This document shows positions 24,595-30,869 of a stretch of DNA of 37,834 nucleotides, piece after piece (positions within the stretch are counted from its first letter, which is position 1; each line of letters begins with the position of its first letter). The stretch is from positions 1 through 37,834 of the IMG/VR virus record IMGVR_UViG_3300040789_000081, one strand, 5' to 3'. This DNA is from a virus. The notes under the pieces are model-generated. The model was not told the DNA's origin, did no database searches, and saw nothing but the letters and a program-made list of their open reading frames with translations. The position numbers and the translations under genes were made by a program.

Positions 24595-25224
24595 TTACTT
24601 TGCTGTCCTGTATGCAAACTTTAAATTTTTTGACATCAATTTATCAAAATTATTTTCAACTTCTTTGATCGAATTATCGATTAGTTTCCAGCGCTCTGGT
24701 ATTACAGATTTTCTTTTGAAGAAATATAAAAACATTAAATCTCTAGAATTTCCGTTTCTAACTGCAATAGCCTTAGTACCCCCCCTTGTTTTTGTCAAAA
24801 AAGGTTTATTTTTAACGTTAGCTAGTTTTCTTGGTGATTTCAGCAAGCCCCTTGGTTGTAGTCTTTTAGCGGATAAAGTCTCTCTACTAGGGTTTAAAAT
24901 TTTTCTTCCTTCAGCTGTTGGGATTCCTAAGCTCCCTGATTGAGGTAACTTAATTCCACCTGTTATATTCATAGCTGCTATCTTGTCTCTAACGCCTAAA
25001 GTAGCTACTAGATTGTTTTTATCTGCTTTGACAACTTGCATTGTAGTCAACATTCTTCTCGTACGAAGACTAAAATAATCACTCAGCTTGTTTCTTTCGC
25101 TGGATCTGATATCAAAAGCTAAATTATTTAAGGTTTTAGCGATAGCGAATTTATGATTTTTATCTAGATATTTCGATAAAGTCCTATCGAAATCTTTCTT
25201 GTTAGTTTTGATTGCAAAGTTCAT
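24595..25224 (-). CDS. Probable gpZ-like minor tail / neck protein, 209 residues
   Basis: First gene of the leftward operon. The opening FDRTLSKYLDKNHKFAIAKTLNNLAFDIRSSERNKL followed by FSLRTRRMLTTMQVVKA resembles the start of phage minor tail protein Z and related neck proteins (helix with a conserved AL-N--A pattern, then basic segment). The body is very basic (TPSRETLSAKRLQPRGLLKSPRK-like). Its place before the terminase genes is unusual for a tail protein. The family call is tentative. The leader contains a large palindrome. Confidence 0.55.
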   Translation of the reverse strand: MNFAIKTNKKDFDRTLSKYLDKNHKFAIAKTLNNLAFDIRSSERNKLSDYFSLRTRRMLTTMQVVKADKNNLVATLGVRDKIAAMNITGGIKLPQSGSLGIPTAEGRKILNPSRETLSAKRLQPRGLLKSPRKLANVKNKPFLTKTRGGTKAIAVRNGNSRDLMFLYFFKRKSVIPERWKLIDNSIKEVENNFDKLMSKNLKFAYRTAK

Positions 25225-25241
25225 ATCTCAGCTCACGTTTC

Positions 25242-25296
25242 ACAAAACAAAATTACTTATAGCTCCTAAGCTATTAAGTAATTGATTTTGTTTTGT
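25242..25296. repeat. 55-bp imperfect palindrome
   Basis: Outer arms ACAAAACAAAA (25242-25252) and TTTTGTTTTGT (25286-25296); inner arms TTACTTA with TAAGTAA and TAGCT with AGCTA around CCTA. The right arm carries a few extra bases. It lies 18 bp upstream of the start codon at 25224, so in a leftward mRNA it would be a leader hairpin; as DNA it could be a protein-binding site. Confidence 0.6.
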
Positions 25297-25322
25297 TTAA
25301 AACTATAATATTTACAATACAC

Positions 25323-25373
25323 ACTAGTAATAATAATTAAACTACTAATACTTAGTAGTTAATTATTACTAGT
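25323..25373. repeat. 51-bp AT-rich palindrome
   Basis: ACTAGTAATAAT... (25323 on) pairs with ...ATTATTACTAGT (to 25373), and inner ACTACTAA pairs with TTAGTAGT around a TAC centre. The arms match over 22 bases with two small bulges on the left side. No T-tract gives it a terminator character; an origin or operator role is more plausible. Confidence 0.6.
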
Positions 25374-25576
25374 ATTAAGTATAAATTAGTAGGCAAAAAT
25401 TGTTAGCTGGAATAGGGAAATATCAGAATAATTCAAACTGATTATTTGATTATTAGTATTTGATTTTTTGTTTATAAGCTCACTAATTTTGTTTTAAAGT
25501 GATTGTAATTGATTCTAAAGAACAGTCAAAGACCGCTGCAATAGGCTTTCAATAGTTTTAGTTGAAATTTATTAAT

Positions 25577-25670
25577 TTGCACAATCTAATAAAGATTTTT
25601 AATTACTACTGTGCATTATAAAGCTGAAATATTGATAACTCTTGATATATCTTGGTTTTCTAATTGTGCA
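25577..25670 (+). promoter_or_regulatory. Promoter-operator module, copy A
   Basis: TTGCAC (25577-25582), 17 bp, TAATTA (25600-25605). TGTGCA-type sites: 25578-25583 (inverted), 25610-25615 and 25665-25670, centre distances 32 and 55 bp. The first overlaps the -35 like hexamer, the second the expected start point. No gene follows within the next 200 bp; copy B begins at 25874. Confidence 0.6.
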
Positions 25671-25776
25671 AAAATTGAATAATTAAACAGAAACTAGCTT
25701 TTTAACAGGCAAAAGCGAAATATCAATTTGATTTATGCGGCGAGTGTTAACTCTTCAAACCCAGTCAGATAAGATT

Positions 25777-25796
25777 CTTTATCCGATCGGGTAAAG
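25777..25796. promoter_or_regulatory. 20-bp dyad with CCGATCGG centre
   Basis: CTTTATCCGATCGGGTAAAG is self-complementary apart from one T-G wobble. It is notable as a GC-rich core in AT-rich DNA. It lies between modules A and B and is a good operator candidate. Confidence 0.4.
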
Positions 25797-25873
25797 TCTG
25801 AAATAGGTTAAAAGACAGCCTCAGAATAAAATGAAATTTTGAATATTAATTAGTCTTCGAAAATTGAATATTT

Positions 25874-25968
25874 TTGCACAACTCTATGAAGATTATTAAT
25901 TGCCACTATGCATAATAAGCAACAATCAATCCAATTCTTAAGCTGGCTCTAGATTTTCAAATTGTGCA
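25874..25968 (+). promoter_or_regulatory. Promoter-operator module, copy B
   Basis: TTGCAC (25874-25879), 17 bp, TAATTG (25897-25902). Sites at 25875-25880 (inverted), 25907-25912 (TATGCA, one change) and 25963-25968, centre distances 32 and 56 bp. It shares GAATATTTTTGCACAA with copy C. The most diverged of the three intergenic copies, but its geometry is kept. Confidence 0.55.
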
Positions 25969-26058
25969 TTGTTAATTTAAGTAAAAAAATAGCTTCTGTA
26001 GATTTTAATTTGAATTAATTCACACTGTTATTATTTTGTATTTAAAAATTGAATATTT

Positions 26059-26153
26059 TTGCACAATTGAATAGAGATTTTTAATTACTACTGTGCATAA
26101 CAAATAAAAATTAGTTCAATAGTCAAGCTCTGTCTAACTTATGAAATTGTGCA
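26059..26153 (+). promoter_or_regulatory. Promoter-operator module, copy C
   Basis: TTGCAC (26059-26064), 17 bp, TAATTA (26082-26087). Sites at 26060-26065 (inverted), 26092-26097 and 26148-26153, centre distances 32 and 56 bp. It is the copy nearest the initiator gene at 26334 and may drive it, with a leader of about 240 bases. Confidence 0.6.
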
Positions 26154-26275
26154 TAGGAAATTTATACTTAATTCATAAAATTAGCTGAAATTAAAATGTA
26201 TATAGAATGCTTTTAAACCAAAATCTGATAATTCAAATGAGATTTAAATTTTGAATTAAAATAAATGCTACTTAA

Positions 26276-26294
26276 AACAAAATCAAATTTTGTT
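26276..26294. repeat. Short hairpin ACAAAAT/ATTTTGT before the initiator gene
   Basis: AACAAAAT (26276-26283), loop CAA, ATTTTGTT (26287-26294): a perfect 8-bp stem. The same heptamer recurs in the palindrome at 25242-25296 at the other end of the gap. Confidence 0.45.
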
Positions 26295-26333
26295 AAAGTT
26301 TAAGTGTTTGGTTTAAAACTTAAAATTTAAATC

Positions 26334-27005
26334 ATGAACGAAATAAACATTAGTAAAACATTTTTTGATAACAATATTTTTAATAAATTTACAAAACCGG
26401 ATGAATTTAGATTACTGCTAATTATTCTAAGCTTTGGAAGTAAAGCTATTAATTTAAAACATCATCTTCTAAGCTTCGCAATAAAAGTAAAGAGTATTGA
26501 CGAACTGCTTAATACTTTTCAAGATATTGGCTTTATTAAGATTGTCTGCAAAAAAACAGATGACCGGTCACGTCCAAGTACCGAAATTCAAATAACCGAA
26601 GAGTATTTCCAGTACAGCAATCTAAAAAAGGGTTACTTAAAAATACCAAAGTTTCTAATTTGTGGTCTAGATTCATGTTTAGATTTCAAAATAGCTTTTT
26701 ATTTACTAAGAAATAAGTTCAGAGAAAAATTTTGCATCGACTCTAAATCGCTTTTAGAGCTCCTTGATTACGGTAATTTCGATTACATTAAAAAAAATCT
26801 CTTACCTAAAATAGCGACTATGATTAAATTCTATACAGGTGAACACTTTGAATATAATTTTGAGCGTTTCAGCAAAACAGTGACATTCATAAAGTTTTAC
26901 TATTTTAAATCTAATAGCAAGAAAATTAAAAAAGCCAAAGGTACTAGCTTGGCTATTGCTAAAGAACCAAAATCTAATGAAGATGATACCCAAAAAGTAA
27001 TCTAG
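26334..27005 (+). CDS. Putative replication initiator / replisome organiser, 223 residues
   Basis: No firm family match. A predicted helical and winged-helix-like N-terminal half (EFRLLLIILSFGSKAINLKHHLLSFAIKVKSIDELLNTFQDIGFIKIV), then SRPSTEIQITEEYFQY and a basic C-terminus (SKKIKKAKGTS) are in line with phage initiators. The strongest argument is context: it stands directly before the DnaB-type helicase and after a repeat-rich AT-rich region. It lacks a clear ribosome site, and its leader holds promoter module C. Confidence 0.5.
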   Translation: MNEINISKTFFDNNIFNKFTKPDEFRLLLIILSFGSKAINLKHHLLSFAIKVKSIDELLNTFQDIGFIKIVCKKTDDRSRPSTEIQITEEYFQYSNLKKGYLKIPKFLICGLDSCLDFKIAFYLLRNKFREKFCIDSKSLLELLDYGNFDYIKKNLLPKIATMIKFYTGEHFEYNFERFSKTVTFIKFYYFKSNSKKIKKAKGTSLAIAKEPKSNEDDTQKVI

Positions 27006-27012
27006 GCTTAAG

Positions 27013-28398
27013 ATGAAAGATAAATTTAATCAATATATAGCTGATACTTTTGATAGATTCAGATCAGCAGAGCAATACAATTACGCTCAAATAGAAAAAG
27101 TTTTTCTTGGTTGCGTTTTAGCAATTGGTAAAAGTGCAATTGAAAAAGTAAAAGATCGTAATTTCGAACCTATATTTTTTAATTCTCAAGATCAAGAAAT
27201 ATATAAGAACATATTATTTTTATATGACAGCAACATAGAAATTGACTTAGTAACCGTTAGTAACAGGCTAAGAAACAACAAATTTCATTTATTAAACCCT
27301 TCATACAGATCGTACTTATTGAGCTTAACTGAGCTGTGCATAAACAGTTGGAATTTCAATGAATACTTAAATATATTTATAGAAAAGCAAATTAGATACA
27401 ACCTATTCAAACTTGTAAACAACATAAGTGATTATGCTTGTGGAGACTCTTTCGATAAAGATACAGCTATTGATTTTATCGAATCAAGCATGGAAATAGT
27501 TAGAGACGATAGAAAGTTGCTTGAGACTGAGCAGCCATTTAATCCTGATGATTTTATAAATGACATCTTAGAAGGACAACCTAAAGAAGTGTGCGGCTTT
27601 AAAACAGGGTTTGCAGATTTTGATAATATAACTCTTGGCTTACAGCCTGGCAAATACTCTCTAATTGGCGCAAGACCAAGTATGGGTAAATCTACGCTGG
27701 GATTGCAAATCGCTTATAATGTCCAAGCATTAAATGACACTCACGTGCATTTGCATTTAACGGAGTCTTCAAAAGAGGATACATGGACTAGATTAACAGC
27801 CATGGCAAGTCAAATACCGTCACGTAAAGTAAAGCTTAGAGATCTTAAAATGGACGAAAAAGCAAATATCAAGTTTGCATATGAAGAGAAGCTTAGAGAA
27901 ATGAACCTGACCATGTATGACAAGACTAGTCAGACAGTCAATTACATTAAAGATCAGGCTATAAAGTCAAATAAATCAGGTAAGAAAGTAGGTTTAATTA
28001 TAGTTGATTACGTTCAGCAGCTGGAGTTACTCAAGCTAGATAACAGTGGTCGAGAACCAGACCAGAGAGTGACGATAAGCCTAATTTCAAGGCAGCTTCA
28101 AAAGCTAGCTAAGGATTTAGATTGCCATGTGCTTGGATTGGCTCAATTGTCTAGGAATGTTGAGAGTCGAGCAGATAAAAGACCTGTTTTATCTGATTTA
28201 AGAGAAACTGGAAACTTAGAGCAGGATTGTGACACGGTATCATTTTTATACAGAGATGATTATTACAACCCAGAATCTGATCGCGCAGGAATGGCTGATC
28301 TAATAACTAGAAAAAATAGAGATGGCGCGCTTGGCACAGCTGAACTGCTGTTTAATGCAAGAATTCCAAAATTTTTACCAACGATAAAAATTCAATAA
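27013..28398 (+). CDS. dnaB: Replicative DNA helicase (DnaB family)
   Basis: Hexameric helicase that unwinds phage DNA at the fork. The N-terminal domain (QIEKVFLGCVLAIGKSAIEKV ... FFNSQDQEIYKNIL ... IDLVTVSNRL) matches DnaB's. The RecA-like motor has Walker A GARPSMGKST (219-228), an ESS/E segment LHLTESSKEDTWTRL, Walker B VGLIIVDYVQQL (326-337) and ETGNLEQDCDTVSFLYRDDYY near the end. At 461 residues it has normal length. It follows the putative initiator by 7 bp, a typical initiator-helicase pair. Confidence 0.95.
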   Translation: MKDKFNQYIADTFDRFRSAEQYNYAQIEKVFLGCVLAIGKSAIEKVKDRNFEPIFFNSQDQEIYKNILFLYDSNIEIDLVTVSNRLRNNKFHLLNPSYRSYLLSLTELCINSWNFNEYLNIFIEKQIRYNLFKLVNNISDYACGDSFDKDTAIDFIESSMEIVRDDRKLLETEQPFNPDDFINDILEGQPKEVCGFKTGFADFDNITLGLQPGKYSLIGARPSMGKSTLGLQIAYNVQALNDTHVHLHLTESSKEDTWTRLTAMASQIPSRKVKLRDLKMDEKANIKFAYEEKLREMNLTMYDKTSQTVNYIKDQAIKSNKSGKKVGLIIVDYVQQLELLKLDNSGREPDQRVTISLISRQLQKLAKDLDCHVLGLAQLSRNVESRADKRPVLSDLRETGNLEQDCDTVSFLYRDDYYNPESDRAGMADLITRKNRDGALGTAELLFNARIPKFLPTIKIQ

Positions 28399-28405
28399 AT
28401 ACAAA

Positions 28406-28445
28406 TTGAGTTTACCTGAGTTTGCTTGAGTACCTTTGAGTGCTC
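28406..28445. repeat. Four direct repeats TTGAGTNNNN with a 10-bp period
   Basis: TTGAGTTTAC, CTGAGTTTGC, TTGAGTACCT, TTGAGTGCTC follow each other with no spacer right after the helicase stop. The 10-bp period is not a codon multiple but is close to one helical turn, so a protein-binding array is more likely than a coding repeat. Confidence 0.5.
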
Positions 28446-28477
28446 ACACTCATATATTAAGCAGCATTATTAAATAT

Positions 28478-29134
28478 ATGGCAAGCGAGAAATTAAAGCT
28501 AATACACATGCTGAGCGGTAGAAGACAATTTAAATACGCTGGTAAAAAGTTCAGCTTTGATGAAATTCGAATAGCTTATATGCTTTACGCGACACCCAAT
28601 TATCTAATTGCTAAAAAGCTGGGTTACAAGCTAGAAACACTTTACAGCAAAGCAAACAAAATAAAGCAAAAACTTAAAAATATCGATGCGTTTATGAGCT
28701 TTAAAGAAAAGTCACTAGCATTAGTAGATAGTTTTGCAGAGTGCTACATAAACAGCTATAAGAAATTAAAAAAAGAAAAAGTGTTACTAACTCGAAACAC
28801 TTTAAAAGCTGGCTTAGATTGGATTCTAGATGAGTTACTTGTTGACACCGTATCAAGCTATTTAAAAGATTGTGAAATCAAAGGTAGCATTATGCAAGAT
28901 ATTCTATTCTTGGGTAGTATTGATGCAAGTGAAGAATCGATTAAAAGCATGAAGCTAAATCAAGCTTCAGAGCTTTTAAACATTCACAGAAACTCGCTTA
29001 CTCCTATATACAAGAGGATCTATTATTTTTTAAATAACATTCAATTAGTTAAAAAGGTTGACTTACTTTACATTTGTAGACAGTTAAGTTTAAAATCAGT
29101 CAGTTTCATAAACCAGGTGGCGCAGGATGACTAA
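28478..29134 (+). CDS. Hypothetical protein, 218 residues
   Basis: Not recognised. ATG at 28478 is chosen because an upstream TTG at 28436 lies in the 10-bp repeats; both starts lack a clear ribosome site. The protein is basic and helical, with a possible helix-turn-helix (SFDEIRIAYMLYATPNYLIAKKLGYKLETLYSKANKIKQ) near the start and a second helical half with ASELLNIHRNSLTPIYKRI, which could be another HTH. A transcription factor for late genes would fit, but is not shown. It overlaps the next gene by 8 bp. Confidence 0.6.
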   Translation: MASEKLKLIHMLSGRRQFKYAGKKFSFDEIRIAYMLYATPNYLIAKKLGYKLETLYSKANKIKQKLKNIDAFMSFKEKSLALVDSFAECYINSYKKLKKEKVLLTRNTLKAGLDWILDELLVDTVSSYLKDCEIKGSIMQDILFLGSIDASEESIKSMKLNQASELLNIHRNSLTPIYKRIYYFLNNIQLVKKVDLLYICRQLSLKSVSFINQVAQDD

Positions 29135-29369
29135 AATTCTAGAAAATCAAACTCAGGTTTTTAAGTCGACTTTTGAAAAGTCGATTCACAAATTAAGCTC
29201 TCATTCAGTTAGAAAATTTAGAAGCAAGCTTGGAAAAATTGAGGCAGTTTTTTCAAAAAAATCATTAGTAGCTTTTTCGATTAATTCAAACGAATTTTTC
29301 GTGAATAACAAAATTTTAGTTTCGCAAAAAGGAGGTAATTTTGAAGAAAAAAATAAAATCGCTAGTTAG
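29127..29369 (+). CDS. Hypothetical basic protein, 80 residues
   Basis: Not recognised. ATG at 29127 follows GCGCAGG. Many Lys/Ser; pattern RKFRSKLGKIEAVFSKKSLVAFSINSNEFFV. The last 29 bases overlap the start of the TTG-initiated frame at 29341, so the two are probably coupled. Confidence 0.5.
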   Translation: MTKILENQTQVFKSTFEKSIHKLSSHSVRKFRSKLGKIEAVFSKKSLVAFSINSNEFFVNNKILVSQKGGNFEEKNKIAS

Positions 29370-29520
29370 AAAAGTTAGTAAATATATCATGTATCCCATT
29401 GGATTCGGCATTGATATGGCATGGGAAGCTGGCAGAATCAGCTTAAAAGTAATAAAAGGTATAAAAAATGGAAAACAAGAACAAGTGCAAAACAAAAAAT
29501 TGTCCAATGAAGCTAAATAA
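29341..29520 (+). CDS. Small basic amphipathic protein, 59 residues, TTG start
   Basis: A strong ribosome site AAAGGAGG (29328-29335) lies 5 bases before TTG 29341. The product MKKKIKSLVRKVSKYIMYPI, then GFGIDMAWEAGRISLKVIKGI, is strongly basic with an amphipathic or weakly hydrophobic centre. Standing just before the endolysin, it could belong to the lysis cassette, but no holin family is recognised. Confidence 0.5.
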   Translation: MKKKIKSLVRKVSKYIMYPIGFGIDMAWEAGRISLKVIKGIKNGKQEQVQNKKLSNEAK

Positions 29521-29590
29521 AAGTGGTTACTGCAACTACTGCAAAGCTAGACGGGTACTAAGAGGCAGGAAAAATGCAAATAACAAATAA
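29468..29590 (+). CDS. Mini zinc-ribbon protein, 40 residues
   Basis: ATG 29468 opens a frame nested between the previous gene and the endolysin, overlapping both. The product has four cysteines in the pattern C-x4-C ... C-x2-C (KCKTKNCPM, then GYCNYCKARR), a plausible zinc-binding knuckle. The cysteine order speaks for a real gene in spite of its size. Ribosome site is weak (AAAGG some 10 bases upstream). Confidence 0.5.
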   Translation: MENKNKCKTKNCPMKLNKSGYCNYCKARRVLRGRKNANNK

Positions 29591-30074
29591 TTTTAGCTTA
29601 AGAGAATTTCTTTACCCCGATAAAATGCCAGTTGAATTAAGGTTATTGAATCAAGGTATTTTTGATTTTTGGCGCGATTACAAACATGAACAGAGATCTG
29701 AATTTGACTACGCTTTTTACGGCTATGAATCACTTGATCAAGTGATCATGGAGAAAACAGACGAAGAAATCATTCGTAATGCTCATGCTGTTTTAAGTCA
29801 AATTCAGGTGGTCAGAGATTACTTTAAAAAGCCAGTGATTGTTACATGTGGCTTAAGGACTAAAACCTGGGATATCTCAAGGGGTAGAAGCGGCAACAGT
29901 CAGCATTGCGAAGCACAGGCAGCTGATTTTTATGTCAAAGGTGTTGACTTAGAAGAGGTTTACAAGTTCTGTAAAACTATATTTCATGGCGGCGGGTTAG
30001 CAATAAACCGCGCTGCTGGTTTTATTCATCGCGACATGAGGCATACTAGTAATTTAATCACATGGAATTATTAG
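29574..30074 (+). CDS. Endolysin-type peptidase M15 (D-Ala-D-Ala/L-Ala-D-Glu type)
   Basis: A 166-residue cell-wall peptidase. The M15 metal-binding set is visible: His111 and Asp118 in SQHCEAQAADFYV and His152-x-Asp154 in GFIHRDMR, with the PVIVTCGLRTK strand upstream and a closing WNY. It lacks a signal peptide, so it would need a holin or similar to reach the wall. AGGCAGGAAAA precedes the ATG. It is the main lysis gene candidate of the genome, yet lies in the replication block. Confidence 0.88.
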   Translation: MQITNNFSLREFLYPDKMPVELRLLNQGIFDFWRDYKHEQRSEFDYAFYGYESLDQVIMEKTDEEIIRNAHAVLSQIQVVRDYFKKPVIVTCGLRTKTWDISRGRSGNSQHCEAQAADFYVKGVDLEEVYKFCKTIFHGGGLAINRAAGFIHRDMRHTSNLITWNY

Positions 30075-30086
30075 GAGGGTTTTGAA

Positions 30087-30350
30087 ATGATGGACTTGCT
30101 AGACGAGCAATCAGAAATATCAAAGTTCGAATTTGACTCCTATGTTTCCAGCATTAGAGCGAAATCTAAAACTGAAAGAATTAGTAAAGTCAAGCTTAAG
30201 CAAGGTGAAATAGAAGCTTACAGATTTAACGATACCCTCATGTTTTTCACTCTAAAAAATAATGATGTTAAAAAGTACTATATTGGCGGGATCGCAAAAA
30301 AAAAAAAAGCTGAAGATTTACGAATACGCAAAAATATAATTATTCTCTAA
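30087..30350 (+). CDS. Hypothetical protein, 87 residues, with a 13-A tract
   Basis: Not recognised. TTAGGAGGGT precedes the ATG closely, a very strong ribosome site. A run of 13 A at 30296-30308 encodes KKKK in the C-terminal part (GIAKKKKAEDLRIRK). Such a run is prone to polymerase slippage and to sequencing error, so the last 18 residues are uncertain. It overlaps the end of the leftward gene at 30340 by 11 bp. Confidence 0.6.
   Translation: MMDLLDEQSEISKFEFDSYVSSIRAKSKTERISKVKLKQGEIEAYRFNDTLMFFTLKNNDVKKYYIGGIAKKKKAEDLRIRKNIIIL
30296..30308 (+). repeat. Homopolymer of 13 A
   Basis: Thirteen consecutive A inside the coding region at 30087-30350. It is the longest A run noticed in the window. 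Confidence 0.9.
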
Positions 30351-30735
30351 TTAGATCTTGAACAATAGTTAGTTTTTCATCTATCATCTCAGCTTCAGAC
30401 AAATAAATATTTTCTTCAATCCAGGTATTACCATAATTAGCAAATTTAAAAGCTATCTTATGAAAATAATCACCTGGATTGAGTTTTTCATAGTCGGGTT
30501 TATCAAATCGAATTTTTATCATTTGATTTGAAGTATCAAAATCTATAGCCTGCTCTTGATAGGGTTGCTCTACGTCAAGCACTTTAAAAATACCAGAGCT
30601 ATCATCTGCTTGCATAAGATCTTTTTTTGCGACATAGCAGATATTAGATACGTCAGCAGGCTCTAAATTATACTTAGATAAAGTCTCTGATATATCTATT
30701 TCAATCGCAGTCACATCGCCATATAGTCTAATCAT
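30340..30735 (-). CDS. Fibre-associated hypothetical protein, 131 residues
   Basis: Last gene of the leftward fibre operon. The sequence is beta-rich (VTAIEIDISETLS, MIKIRFDKPDYEKLNPGDYFHKIAFKF, NTWIEENIYLSEAE) and resembles the small proteins that accompany tail fibre genes in other phages (BppU-like N-terminal fold), but no family is firmly recognised. Its start overlaps the stop of the 45-residue frame upstream (ATGA). Confidence 0.6.
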   Translation of the reverse strand: MIRLYGDVTAIEIDISETLSKYNLEPADVSNICYVAKKDLMQADDSSGIFKVLDVEQPYQEQAIDFDTSNQMIKIRFDKPDYEKLNPGDYFHKIAFKFANYGNTWIEENIYLSEAEMIDEKLTIVQDLIRE

Positions 30736-30869
30736 TTGGTTTTATATTTCACTCCAGATGGTGTTTTGTAATAATTTATATCGTTTTTGGTTCTAGCTAC
30801 TTTCTTATAAAAGATATTTTGACCAGGCAACAAAGATTGAGCCAATTTAAAAAATTTAAATAAAATCAT
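30732..30869 (-). CDS. Small basic protein between fibre genes, 45 residues
   Basis: ATG at 30869, overlapping the fibre stop (ATGA), and TGA at 30732, overlapping the next start (ATGA). This perfect double coupling supports a real gene. The ribosome site AAAAGGT precedes. The product MILFKFFKLAQSLLPGQN, then IFYKKVARTKNDINYYKTPS, is basic and not recognised. Confidence 0.55.
   Translation of the reverse strand: MILFKFFKLAQSLLPGQNIFYKKVARTKNDINYYKTPSGVKYKTK

Larger units (their letters stand above)
25225..26333. promoter_or_regulatory. 1.1-kb divergent intergenic region, candidate control region / replication origin
   Basis: No credible gene on either strand. It separates the leftward structural operon from the rightward replication genes. 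It is extremely AT-rich and contains, from left to right, a 55-bp imperfect palindrome, a 51-bp palindrome, promoter modules A, B and C, a 20-bp GC-centred dyad and an ACAAAAT hairpin just before the initiator gene. The sequence ATTTTGTTTT or its complement recurs at 25242, 25285, 25488 and 26276. Position before an initiator and helicase gene fits an origin. Confidence 0.6.

Noticed and set aside
5168-25224. Transposable (Mu-like) phage
   Set aside because: Tail genes are Mu-like, but there is no DDE transposase or MuB; instead there are an integrase, attP and a GpA-type terminase.
25735-25794. 19-residue ORF in the divergent region
   Set aside because: No ribosome site and it spans the 20-bp dyad; too short to support.
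25577-26153. CRISPR-like array from the three repeated modules
   Set aside because: The conserved parts are split and about 95 bp long, intervals differ (297 and 185 bp), and there are no equal-length spacers between identical direct repeats.
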